A stretch of 41,707 nucleotides of DNA. Source: Streptomyces sp. ISL-43 (lineage in GTDB: Bacteria > Actinomycetota > Actinomycetes > Streptomycetales > Streptomycetaceae). The notes beneath the pieces are model-generated. The model did not search any database. It saw nothing but the letters and a program-made list of their open reading frames with translations, and was not told the DNA's origin. The stretch covers positions 1 through 41,707 of the forward strand of contig NZ_JAGGOT010000038.1 in assembly GCF_018614195.1 (NCBI RefSeq), given 5' to 3'. This document shows positions 15,063 through 22,478 of this stretch, one piece after another (position 1 is the first letter of the stretch; each line of letters opens with the position of its first letter). The translations under genes were made by a program, and so were the position numbers.

Positions 15063-15148
15063 ATGGATCGACAGAGCATGGCGGCGACGCGACACAGGTC
15101 TACTGCCCGTCGCTTCGTGAGGTCCGCCTGCTGATGCTTCATAGCCAT
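15059..15148 (-). CDS. Cysteine-containing leader peptide of the cysA operon
   Basis: A short ORF on the minus strand from ATG 15148, or ATG 15142, to TGA at 15059-15061, ending RRAVDLCRVAAMLCRSM. The two Cys codons within VDLCRVAAMLCR match the putative leader peptides found upstream of sulfur-assimilation genes in Streptomyces, where ribosome stalling at Cys codons is thought to control downstream expression. It lies 177 bp upstream of the cysA start. No strong Shine-Dalgarno precedes either ATG. Too short for standard gene callers; identified by its motif and position. Confidence 0.75.
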   Translation of the reverse strand: MAMKHQQADLTKRRAVDLCRVAAMLCRSM

Positions 15149-15307
15149 GGATCGTAGGGACGAATCGGCCGCCCTGTCACCGCCGTGTCATATTCCGAGA
15201 CAGGATCGTCCGAATACTGGGATCAGAACCTCGCCGACGGCTCCGTCCCGGCCTCGGGGGCCCCTCTTACGACCCCTCCCATCTGCGGGTCGGACCGACC
15301 CGTCTCA

Positions 15308-16024
15308 CTATCCGGCCAAAGCCAGATTCGTACCGCCCAGCGTCAGGTGCACACCCGCCTCGTCGGAGGTCAGCGCGGTCAGCTGGACCCCGGACGGCAG
15401 ACCGCCGTCGAGCCGCCGGTCGAAGTCGGTCTTCTTGCGGATCACGCCCTCGATCCCGGGGAGCCCCTCACCCGGAACCTCGTCGGCGCGCACCCTGACG
15501 ATCTTGGAACCCTTCGCGTCCTTGGCCTCGACGAGGGAGATCGTCGACACCACGCTGCGGCTGATCGTCTTGCCGAGGAACTCCACGCTCGCGCTGACCT
15601 TCACCTTGCCCGGCGCCCCGCCGTAGGCGACCGTCACCCCGGGCTGCGCCGCCGCGCTCAGGTCGGCGTACGTGATGAGAGCCGAGCCCTCGGCACGCGC
15701 GGCCGTGCCGCCGCTGTAGTCGCCGTTCAGCTCCACGCCGTGGAACGTGACGGCGAGTCGGGACAGGCGCGTCTTGCGGCCGTCCGTGGTGGCCACGTCG
15801 AGGTCGGCCACCTTCAGGTCGACCTCGTCCAGGTCGTGGGAGAGCGCCTGGGTCAGGAAGGGGAATCCGTGGATGTCCACCTCCACGCCGCCCGCAAGGC
15901 CCTGGCGGGTCTGGATCCGGTCGGCCAGCCGGTTCTCGGCATAGCCGACCGCCCAGCGGTCCAGCCCGACGAACAGGCCACCGAGGACCACTCCGATGAT
16001 CACAACGACACGCAGGACGCGCAC
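15308..16024 (-). CDS. DUF2993 (LmeA-like) phospholipid-binding protein
   Basis: A 238-aa protein with an N-terminal signal or membrane anchor (MRVLRVVVIIGVVLGGLFVGLDRWAV) and a single DUF2993 domain (AENRLADRIQTRQGLAGGVEVDIHGFPFLTQALSHDLDEVDLKVADL). This is the LmeA-like group of exported lipid-binding proteins. In mycobacteria LmeA is needed for mannan elongation in lipomannan; in Streptomyces the role is undefined. It starts at GTG 16024 and is transcribed alone toward cysA. It probably acts on the outer face of the membrane. Confidence 0.83.
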   Translation of the reverse strand: MRVLRVVVIIGVVLGGLFVGLDRWAVGYAENRLADRIQTRQGLAGGVEVDIHGFPFLTQALSHDLDEVDLKVADLDVATTDGRKTRLSRLAVTFHGVELNGDYSGGTAARAEGSALITYADLSAAAQPGVTVAYGGAPGKVKVSASVEFLGKTISRSVVSTISLVEAKDAKGSKIVRVRADEVPGEGLPGIEGVIRKKTDFDRRLDGGLPSGVQLTALTSDEAGVHLTLGGTNLALAG

Positions 16025-16160
16025 GCGCCCACCCCCAGACGATCGGTACCAGCTGTCTAGTGGACCATGACCGGCTGTCAGGGCGCCGTGAGCATGCCGG
16101 CGGGGGGCGGGTGGGCGCGGGGCGCGCGGAGTGTGGGGCGCGGGGAGTGTGGGCGCGAGG

Positions 16161-16218
16161 CCTCAGCCCACCATCCGGGGCCTCAGCCCACCATCCGGGG
16201 CCTCAGCCGACCACCCGG
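16161..16218. repeat. 20-bp tandem repeat across the stop of the Q-rich membrane-protein gene
   Basis: CCTCAGCCCACCATCCGGGG occurs at 16161-16180 and 16181-16200, with a third, diverged copy at 16201-16218 (CCTCAGCCGACCACCCGG) that contains the gene's stop codon (16203-16205). The gene's 3' end has therefore been copied twice beyond the stop. Confidence 0.93.
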
Positions 16219-17714
16219 CCGATCAGGTAGACCGCCGGAGCCGCCGCGGCCAGCGGCAGCGCGACACCAGCCGTCATGTGGACGAACTTGGACGGGTAGT
16301 CGTACGCCGCCACGCGCAGCCCGATCAGCGCGCACACCCCGGCCGCCAGGCCGATCAGCGCACCGCCCGCCCCGACGGACGTCAGCCCGCCGACCGCGAT
16401 GCCCGCGCCGGCCGCGGCGGCCAGCGAGACGCCGACCGAGGGCACGGTGGGCAGCGGCAGCGCCCGGGCGAAGGCGGCCACCGCCACGGCGGCCGCGCCC
16501 ACGGTGGCGGCGGCGGAGTCGGCCGCCAGGTAGCCGGCGCAGACGATGGCGAGCGCGGCCGAGGCCACCGAGGCCATCAGCCCGTACATCCGCTCGTCCG
16601 GATCGGCCTGGCTGCGCAGCTGGAGCACCAGCGTGAGCGGCACCCAGGCGCCGAGCGTGCCGATGATCGCACCGGGCCCGTACGCGTCGTCGACCGCGAG
16701 CACGGCCACGTCGGCGACGACGGCTCCGGCGAAGGCCAGCGCGATGCCCTGCCGGGCCGGCCACATGCCGTTCAGCCGGAACCAGCCGGCCGCGGTGAGG
16801 CCCTGGAGGGCGATCAGGGGTGCGAGCAGCGCGAGCTTCCCGAGGGCCGCGGCCGCCGCGATGACCAGCCCGAGGGCGGCGGTCAGTATGGCCGCCTGCG
16901 GGCCGGGGTCGATGATCGGCGAACGGCCTTCGGCGCGGGCCTGGGCCGGGTCGACGGCGCGCAGGGTGTTGCCCGCGAGGGTGGGCGGGGAGTACGCGGG
17001 CTCCTCCCCGGGCGGCCCCGGCTCCGGGGCGGGTGCCTGAGCCGGTGCCGGCACCGCTGCCTGCGCCGGGTCCGCCGCCGACTGCGGCGGGAGGTAGGCG
17101 GTCGAGTCCGCCCACTCCTGGGGCTGCGGCTGGGAAGCATGCGGCGGGGCGGCCGCGGGCTCCTCACGGAACCAGTGGTCCGGCGCGGCCGTCTGCCGCA
17201 CCTGCCCCGGCGGATCCGTCGGGCCGGGGTAGGAGGGCGCGTACGCACCCTCGCCCCACTCTTGCCCGGCGGCCGGGGCCTGCGGCTGGGCGGTGTACTG
17301 CTGGGCGGCCGGGGGCTCCTCGCGGAACCAGTGGTCCGGCGCGGCCGTCTGCGGGTAGGCGGGCGCGGCGCCGTGGTCGGGAGCGCCGCCCCCGAAGCCC
17401 TCGGCCCCGAAGCCCTCGGCCCCGTAGCCCTCGGCCCCGTACCCCTCGGCCCTGTATCCCTCGGCCCCGGCACCCTCCGGCCACACCGCCGCCGGGCCCG
17501 CGTACGGGTCCGGATACTGCGCCGGGACGCCGTCGAGCGGGCTCTGGACCGGCTGGTAGGAGGTGTCCCACGTCGAAGCCTGCCAGGTCTGGGTCCCGTA
17601 CGGGTCCGGCTGCTCCTGGGGCTGCTGGGGCTGCTGGTCCTGATACTGCGCTTGCTGCTGCAGGTACAGCTCCTGCTCCTGCTGCTGCCGCTGCTGTTCT
17701 TCGGGCGTGCTCAT
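16203..17714 (-). CDS. Multi-pass membrane protein with Gln/Pro-rich repetitive N-terminus
   Basis: A 503-aa protein. Residues 1-40 are Gln-rich, and residues up to about 270 are low-complexity P/A/Q/Y/G with internal repeats: AEGY/AEGF pentapeptides at 83-108 and QTAAPDHWFREEP at both 122-134 and 174-186. The C-terminal ~230 residues hold about eight hydrophobic segments (AAILTAALGLVIAAAAALG, LALAFAGAVVADVAVLAV, IIGTLGAWVPLTLVLQL and others). It resembles a conserved streptomycete membrane protein of unknown function next to glnR. The long disordered tail should be cytoplasmic and may recruit partners. It starts at ATG 17714, 10 bp after the moaD-like stop, so the two are one operon. Confidence 0.8.
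   Translation of the reverse strand: MSTPEEQQRQQQEQELYLQQQAQYQDQQPQQPQEQPDPYGTQTWQASTWDTSYQPVQSPLDGVPAQYPDPYAGPAAVWPEGAGAEGYRAEGYGAEGYGAEGFGAEGFGGGAPDHGAAPAYPQTAAPDHWFREEPPAAQQYTAQPQAPAAGQEWGEGAYAPSYPGPTDPPGQVRQTAAPDHWFREEPAAAPPHASQPQPQEWADSTAYLPPQSAADPAQAAVPAPAQAPAPEPGPPGEEPAYSPPTLAGNTLRAVDPAQARAEGRSPIIDPGPQAAILTAALGLVIAAAAALGKLALLAPLIALQGLTAAGWFRLNGMWPARQGIALAFAGAVVADVAVLAVDDAYGPGAIIGTLGAWVPLTLVLQLRSQADPDERMYGLMASVASAALAIVCAGYLAADSAAATVGAAAVAVAAFARALPLPTVPSVGVSLAAAAGAGIAVGGLTSVGAGGALIGLAAGVCALIGLRVAAYDYPSKFVHMTAGVALPLAAAAPAVYLIGRVVG
17157..17351. repeat. 39-bp direct repeat encoding QTAAPDHWFREEP
   Basis: Two nearly identical 39-bp copies lie at 17157-17195 and 17313-17351 within the Q/P-rich coding region, differing at one position that I can see. 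They encode the duplicated tridecapeptide on the minus strand, 156 bp apart, so in frame. Confidence 0.88.
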
Positions 17715-17724
17715 CGGACTCCGC

Positions 17725-17979
17725 TCACCCGCCCGCGAACGGCGGGAGCACCTCGACGGTGCCCCCCTCGGTCAGCTCGACGCGATCGTGCGGGCGCTTG
17801 CCCACCGGCTCTTCGTTCACGAGGAAGGAGCAGCGCAGCAGGACCCGGGTCAGCTCCCCGGGGTGGCGCTCCCGCACGGCGTCGAGCGCCTCGGCCAGTG
17901 TCCGCGCCGAGTACGGCTCCTCCGCCGTCTTGGCCGCGGCCTTCGCCGCCGCCCAGTAGCGGATGGTTCCGGTTGCCAC
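17725..17979 (-). CDS. moaD: MoaD/ThiS-family sulfur carrier protein
   Basis: An 84-aa ubiquitin-fold protein starting at GTG 17979, with AGGAG six bases upstream. The C-terminus PPFAGG carries the diglycine that is adenylated and thiocarboxylated in this family; NEEPV, TVEVLPPFAGG and VRYWAAAK-like stretches are typical of MoaD. MoaD is the small subunit of molybdopterin synthase and donates sulfur to precursor Z in the cytosol. No moaE or other Mo-cofactor gene is in the window, so it could also serve another pathway. It is the first gene of a likely two-gene operon with the downstream membrane-protein gene and is divergent from glnR. Confidence 0.82.
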   Translation of the reverse strand: MATGTIRYWAAAKAAAKTAEEPYSARTLAEALDAVRERHPGELTRVLLRCSFLVNEEPVGKRPHDRVELTEGGTVEVLPPFAGG

Positions 17980-18446
17980 TGCACGCTCCTCTCGTCGGCG
18001 CTCTGCCGTCGGCCTCCATCATGAACCCTCGAGCCCCCGATCCCGGCGTGGCTTCGCGCGCCCCGCGTGCGCCCGGGCGGCCCGCGATCAGTCCGCCGAT
18101 CCGGTGAAACCGGCGCATAAGCAGATCACGGGGTGGTGCGAACCACAGAAGAGCCACCTTCGAAGCCTCGGCCCGGCCAGGGCGGGTGAGCTATTCTGCT
18201 GGCGAGAGGATCCGGGCAACGTAGCCCCCGGGTCCTTTTGTGCTTTCAGCACGTTGAACGGACCGAGAACAGTGGTATCCATCCGGACCTCAGGGCGCGG
18301 GGACCGGGCGGACACCAGGCAAGTCGTACGAAGCAGTGCCGCGAAAGTCCTCGACGGGACCGAGGAGGAACCGACGTGATGGACCAGCGAACCGTGCAGG
18401 CGCACACGCACGCACACCACAGCCCGACCGGGGTAGGTGGTGGGGC
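17980..18446. other. 467-bp divergent region between moaD and glnR
   Basis: No conserved coding frame is seen. It holds the moaD ribosome site at its left end and, toward glnR, two plus-strand hairpins at 18208-18252. A possible -10 element TATTCT at 18192-18197 would place a start site just before the first hairpin, giving glnR a structured leader of about 240 nt. The sequence AGGTGGTGGGG before the glnR ATG supplies the ribosome site. Confidence 0.5.
18208..18252 (+). promoter_or_regulatory. Two hairpins in the glnR leader (attenuator or small RNA candidate)
   Basis: GGATCCGGG (18208-18216) pairs with CCCGGGTCC (18227-18235) over nine positions, one of them T-G, and is followed by TTTTG (18236-18240), an unusual U-run for this genome. 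A second small hairpin GTGC/GCAC (18240-18243 and 18249-18252) follows directly. It could be an intrinsic terminator ending a small RNA, an attenuator in the glnR leader, or a plain terminator. Confidence 0.55.
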
Positions 18447-19217
18447 ATGAGCTCCCTCCTGCTCCTGACCAATGCCCTGCAGCCGTCGACCGAGGTGCTG
18501 CCCGCCCTCGGCCTGCTGCTCCACACCGTCCGGGTGGCGCCCGCCGAGGGCCCCGCCCTCGTCGACACCCCGGGCGCCGACGTGATCCTCGTGGACGGCC
18601 GCCGCGACCTGCCGCAGGTGCGGTCGCTGTGCCAGCTGCTCCGCTCCACGGGACCGGGCTGCCCGCTGATCCTCGTCGTCACCGAGGGCGGACTCGCAGC
18701 CGTCACCGCCGACTGGGGCATCGACGACGTCCTCCTCGACACCGCGGGACCGGCCGAGGTCGAGGCGCGGCTGCGCCTGGCCACCGGGCGCCAGGCGCTC
18801 GGCTCGGACGACTCCCCGATGGAGATCCGCAACGGCGACCTGTCGGTCGACGAGGCGACGTACTCGGCGAAGCTGAAGGGGCGGGTCCTGGACCTCACCT
18901 TCAAGGAGTTCGAACTGCTGAAGTACCTCGCGCAGCACCCGGGCCGGGTCTTCACCCGCGCGCAGCTGCTGCAGGAGGTCTGGGGCTACGACTACTTCGG
19001 CGGCACCCGGACCGTCGACGTGCACGTACGGCGGCTGCGCGCGAAACTCGGCCCCGAGCACGAGTCGCTGATCGGTACCGTCCGCAACGTCGGCTACCGC
19101 TTCGTCACCCCGGAGAAGGTCGAGCGGGCGGCGGCGGAAGCGGCAGCGCAGGCGGCCACGAAGGCGGCGGCGGAGGCCGCGGCACAGGCCGCCGCGGCGC
19201 TCACCCGGATGGACTAG
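18447..19217 (+). CDS. glnR: GlnR, OmpR-family global nitrogen regulator
   Basis: A 256-aa orphan response regulator: receiver-like domain (MSSLLLLTNALQPSTEVLPALGLLLHTVRV ... VILVDGRRDLPQVRSL) and a C-terminal winged-helix DNA-binding domain (LDLTFKEFELLKYLAQHPGRVFTRAQLLQEVWGYDYFGGTRTVDVHVRRLRAKLG). GlnR has no partner kinase; its receiver is atypical and not known to be phosphorylated in the ordinary way. It activates glnA, amtB, ureA and nirB and represses others under nitrogen limitation. Neighbours (moaD-like, LacI regulator) match the S. coelicolor glnR locus as I recall it. The C-terminus is an Ala/Glu/Lys helical tail (about 230-252). The ATG 18447 is chosen over upstream extensions. 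Confidence 0.92.
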   Translation: MSSLLLLTNALQPSTEVLPALGLLLHTVRVAPAEGPALVDTPGADVILVDGRRDLPQVRSLCQLLRSTGPGCPLILVVTEGGLAAVTADWGIDDVLLDTAGPAEVEARLRLATGRQALGSDDSPMEIRNGDLSVDEATYSAKLKGRVLDLTFKEFELLKYLAQHPGRVFTRAQLLQEVWGYDYFGGTRTVDVHVRRLRAKLGPEHESLIGTVRNVGYRFVTPEKVERAAAEAAAQAATKAAAEAAAQAAAALTRMD

Positions 19218-19287
19218 GGAGCCTGTGGGAACGACCACCTCCGGGCGCCCTGCCCAGAGGCTGGTCACCCCGCGTAGACTTCCGCGC

Positions 19288-20310
19288 GTGGCCAAGGTGA
19301 CGCGGGATGACGTGGCACGACTTGCGGGTACTTCGACCGCCGTCGTGAGTTACGTCATCAACAACGGACCCCGGCCGGTTGCCCCGGCCACGCGCGAGCG
19401 TGTCCTCGCCGCGATCAAGGAGCTGGGCTACCGCCCGGACCGGGTCGCCCAGGCGATGGCCTCACGGCGCACCGACCTCATAGGCATGATCGTCCCCGAT
19501 GCCCGCCAGCCGTTCTTCGCGGAGATGGCGCACGCGGTCGAGCAGGCCGCCGCCGAGCGCGGAAAGATGGTGCTGGTCGGGAACTCCGACTACCGGGACG
19601 AGCGCGAGGTCCACTACCTGCGGGCGTTCCTCGGCATGCGGGTCTCGGGCCTGATCCTGGTCAGCCAGGGCATGAGCGAGCGCGCCGCCTCCGAGATCGA
19701 GGCCTGGGACGCACGGGTCGTCCTGCTCCACGAGCGCCCGGAGGCCATCGACGACGTCGCGGTCGTGACGGACGACATCGGCGGCGCGCAGCTCGCCACC
19801 CGGCACCTGCTGGAGCACGGGCACGAGTACGTGGCCTGCCTCGGCGGTGTCGAGACCACGCCGGAGGTCGGCGACCCGGTGGCCGACCACGTCGAGGGCT
19901 GGCGCCGGGCGATGCTGGAGTCGGGCCGCTCGGTGGAGGGCCGGCTCTTCCAGGCCCCGTACAACCGCTACGACGCGTACAAGGTCGCCCTGGAGGTCCT
20001 GGCCGGCCCGGACCGGCCCCCGGCGATCTTCTGCGCCACGGACGACCAGGCGATCGGTCTGCTGCGGGCCGCGCGCGAGCTGCGCATCGACGTGCCCGGG
20101 GAGCTGGCCGTGGCCGGCTTCGACGACGTGAAGGAGGCGGCCCTGACGGACCCGCCGCTCACGACGATCGCCTCGGACCGCCCGGCGATGGCCCGCGCGG
20201 CGGTGGACCTCGTCCTGGACGACTCCCTGCGGGTGGCCGGCTCCCGCCGCGAGCGCCTGAAGCAGTTCCCGTCGGCCCTGGTGATCCGCCGCTCCTGCGG
20301 CTGCCGCTAG
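19288..20310 (+). CDS. LacI/GalR-family transcriptional regulator
   Basis: A 340-aa repressor of normal family length. The N-terminal helix-turn-helix is VTRDDVARLAGTSTAVVSYVINNGPRPVAPATRERVLAAIKELGYRPD (about 4-51), followed by a periplasmic-binding-protein-like effector domain (DLIGMIVPDARQPFFAEMAHAVEQ ... PPAIFCATDDQAIGLL ... PGELAVAGFDDV). GTG 19288 is chosen because it places the HTH at the usual distance from the N-terminus. It lies 70 bp after glnR on the same strand. The ligand and targets are not evident; there is no sugar-transport operon nearby, so it may regulate distant genes. A C-terminal SCGCR is typical of several actinobacterial members. Confidence 0.9.
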   Translation: MAKVTRDDVARLAGTSTAVVSYVINNGPRPVAPATRERVLAAIKELGYRPDRVAQAMASRRTDLIGMIVPDARQPFFAEMAHAVEQAAAERGKMVLVGNSDYRDEREVHYLRAFLGMRVSGLILVSQGMSERAASEIEAWDARVVLLHERPEAIDDVAVVTDDIGGAQLATRHLLEHGHEYVACLGGVETTPEVGDPVADHVEGWRRAMLESGRSVEGRLFQAPYNRYDAYKVALEVLAGPDRPPAIFCATDDQAIGLLRAARELRIDVPGELAVAGFDDVKEAALTDPPLTTIASDRPAMARAAVDLVLDDSLRVAGSRRERLKQFPSALVIRRSCGCR

Positions 20311-20433
20311 CCGCCGGCCGCTCCGGGCGCTGCCCGGACCCGTGCCTCGTACGCCGGCGGGCTGAAGGGCCGCGGGCTGGAGGGCGGCGACCCAACCCGG
20401 CCTTATATCGGGCATACACGGTTCTGTCGGGCT

Positions 20434-20460
20434 TCTCAGCGGGGACTCAGGAAGCTCTCA
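20434..20460 (+). promoter_or_regulatory. Candidate response-regulator operator: CTCA repeated three times at 11-bp spacing
   Basis: TCTCA (20434-20438), ACTCA (20445-20449) and TCTCA (20456-20460) repeat at exactly 11-bp intervals, one turn of the helix each, ending 24 bp before the HtrA-like protease start. Phased direct repeats are typical of OmpR-family response-regulator sites, and such a regulator is encoded just downstream. Confidence 0.6.
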
Positions 20461-20484
20461 TGATCCGCGGACACAGTCGTATCC

Positions 20485-21693
20485 ATGACGGACAGCTTCC
20501 GCCGCGAAGGCGAGTACCCCCAGGACCTCCCCCAGCAGCCCGCCCCCTTCGGCGAGGACCGGCGGCGCGGTCGTGACCGGCTCGAGCAGGACGCCGCGTA
20601 CCCCCCGCCGCCCGCGTACCCCCCGGCCGCCCCGGGCTGGCACGAGGCGCACGTGCCCCCGGTCATCCAGGGCGAGACCGTCCCCCAGGGCAGCGGGGGC
20701 GGCGGAAACGGCACCGGCACCGGCTGGGCCACCTGGGGCGAGGCCGCCCCCGCCGCGCCCGCCGCCCCGCGGGGCCACGCCCGGGCCAAGCGCCCGGTCG
20801 CCCTCCTCGCCGCCGTCGCACTCGCCGCCGCGGTCGTCGGCGGCGGCACCGCCGCGGCCGTCCAGCAGCTGCTGGACAACGGCAGCGCCACCGGCACCGG
20901 CGTCAACGGCAGCAACATCTCGCAGTCGAACACAGGCACCGTCTCCGGCGTCGCCGAGAACGTCAGCCCCTCCGTCGTCCGCATCGATACCAGCACCGCC
21001 GCCGGCACGGGCACCGGCTCCGGCGTCGTCATCACCGCCGACGGCGAGATCGTCACCAACAACCACGTCATCGACGGCGCCACCAAGATCCAGGTGACGA
21101 TGAGCGACGGCAAGAAGTACACCGCGAAGACCGTCGGCACGGACCCGGACAAGGACCTCGCCCTCATCAAGCTCGAAGGGGCGAGCGGCCTCACCCCCGC
21201 CAAGCTCGGCGACTCCGACAAGGTCAAGGTCGGCGACGAGGTCGTCGCCATCGGCTCCCCCGACCGCCTCACCGGCACGGTCACCAGCGGCATCGTCTCC
21301 GCCCTGAACCGCGAGGTGAACGTCCCGAAGTCCGAGCAGCAGCAGTCCCCGCAGGACGGCTTCCCGTTCTCCTACGGCGGCAAGCAGTTCAACGGGAACA
21401 CCGGCTCGAACACCACCTCGTACAAGGCCATCCAGACGGACGCCTCCCTGAACCCCGGCAACTCCGGCGGCGCCCTCGTCAACCTGAACGGCGAGATCGT
21501 GGGCATGCCCTCCGCGATCTACTCCCCCTCCGGCGGCAGCGGCTCCGCCGGCAGCGTCGGCCTCGGTTTCGCCATCCCCGTCAACACGATCAAGGCCGAC
21601 CTGCCCTCCCTCCGCAAGGGCGGCTCGGGCGGCACGGGCGGCGGCGACAGCGAAGGCAGCACCGGCACCAACGGTTTCGGGACTTCCTTCTAG
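20485..21693 (+). CDS. Membrane-anchored HtrA-like trypsin-type serine protease
   Basis: A 402-aa protein: Pro/Gly-rich cytoplasmic N-terminus (1-100), one transmembrane helix (about 104-124), a Gly/Ser/Thr linker, then an extracytoplasmic chymotrypsin-fold domain. The catalytic triad is His194 (TNNHVI), Asp224 (PDKDLALIKL) and Ser327 (NPGNSGGAL). The C-terminal PDZ domain of full DegP/HtrA is absent; the chain ends in a Gly/Ser-rich tail. HtrA-type proteases degrade or refold misfolded secreted proteins. It sits 53 bp upstream of a two-component system of the CssRS type, which in S. lividans controls HtrA-like proteases in the secretion-stress response. A phased CTCA operator lies just before the start. 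Confidence 0.9.
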   Translation: MTDSFRREGEYPQDLPQQPAPFGEDRRRGRDRLEQDAAYPPPPAYPPAAPGWHEAHVPPVIQGETVPQGSGGGGNGTGTGWATWGEAAPAAPAAPRGHARAKRPVALLAAVALAAAVVGGGTAAAVQQLLDNGSATGTGVNGSNISQSNTGTVSGVAENVSPSVVRIDTSTAAGTGTGSGVVITADGEIVTNNHVIDGATKIQVTMSDGKKYTAKTVGTDPDKDLALIKLEGASGLTPAKLGDSDKVKVGDEVVAIGSPDRLTGTVTSGIVSALNREVNVPKSEQQQSPQDGFPFSYGGKQFNGNTGSNTTSYKAIQTDASLNPGNSGGALVNLNGEIVGMPSAIYSPSGGSGSAGSVGLGFAIPVNTIKADLPSLRKGGSGGTGGGDSEGSTGTNGFGTSF

Positions 21694-21746
21694 GCGGCCC
21701 GTGCGAGCCTGGTAGAAGACCGACCACCACCCCTGGGGGACCCCAC

Positions 21747-22478
21747 ATGAGCGCCGAAGGCGACCAGCAGCGCATCCTCGTCGTCGACGACGAACCGGCC
21801 GTACGCGAGGCCCTGCGCCGCAGCCTGGCCTTCGAGGGGTACGGCGTGCAGACCGCCGTCGACGGGCTCGACGCCCTCGACAAGGCGGCCTCGTACGCCC
21901 CCGACCTGATCATCCTGGACATCCAGATGCCCCGGATGGACGGCCTGACGGCGGCCCGCAGGCTGCGCGCCTCAGGCAGCACCACGCCCGTCCTGATGCT
22001 GACCGCCCGCGACACGGTCGGCGACCGCGTCACCGGCCTCGACGCGGGCGCCGACGACTACCTGGTCAAGCCGTTCGAGCTGGACGAGCTCTTCGCGCGC
22101 GTCCGCGCTCTGCTGCGCCGCAGCTCCTACGCCGCCCCCTCCGCCGGGAGCACCGAGCCCGAGGACGCCCTGGCCTTCGGCGACCTGCGCATGGACCTCG
22201 CCACCCGCGAGGTCACCCGGGCCGGGCGCCTGGTGGAGCTCACCCGTACCGAGTTCACCCTGCTGGAGATGTTCCTCGCGCACCCGCGCCAGGTCCTGAC
22301 CCGCGAGCAGATCCTCAAGACCGTGTGGGGCTTCGACTTCGAGCCGAGCTCCAACTCCCTGGACGTGTACGTGATGTACCTGCGCCGCAAGACCGAGGCC
22401 GGGGGTGAGCCCCGCGTCGTGCACACCGTGCGCGGAGTGGGCTACGTACTGCGCGCGGGCGAGAGCGGCCCCGAGTGA
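21747..22478 (+). CDS. cssR: OmpR-family response regulator, CssR-type (secretion stress)
   Basis: A 243-aa response regulator. The receiver domain (ILVVDDEPAVREALRRSL) has the acidic pair D14/D15, phospho-acceptor Asp58 (LIILDIQMP), Thr in LMLTARD and Lys in LVKPF. The C-terminal winged helix (LDLATREVTRAGRLVELTRTEFTLLEMFLAHPRQVLTREQILKTVWG) binds DNA. It overlaps the kinase gene by GTGA. The position next to an HtrA-like protease corresponds to the S. coelicolor/S. lividans CssRS locus as I recall it; it is also similar to MprA-type regulators. The symbol rests on context, so moderate confidence in the name and high in the family. Confidence 0.85.
   Translation: MSAEGDQQRILVVDDEPAVREALRRSLAFEGYGVQTAVDGLDALDKAASYAPDLIILDIQMPRMDGLTAARRLRASGSTTPVLMLTARDTVGDRVTGLDAGADDYLVKPFELDELFARVRALLRRSSYAAPSAGSTEPEDALAFGDLRMDLATREVTRAGRLVELTRTEFTLLEMFLAHPRQVLTREQILKTVWGFDFEPSSNSLDVYVMYLRRKTEAGGEPRVVHTVRGVGYVLRAGESGPE

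Noticed and set aside
18088..18420. 110-codon minus-strand ORF between moaD and glnR
   Set aside because: It crosses the hairpins and the probable glnR promoter and has no conserved-looking composition or ribosome site.
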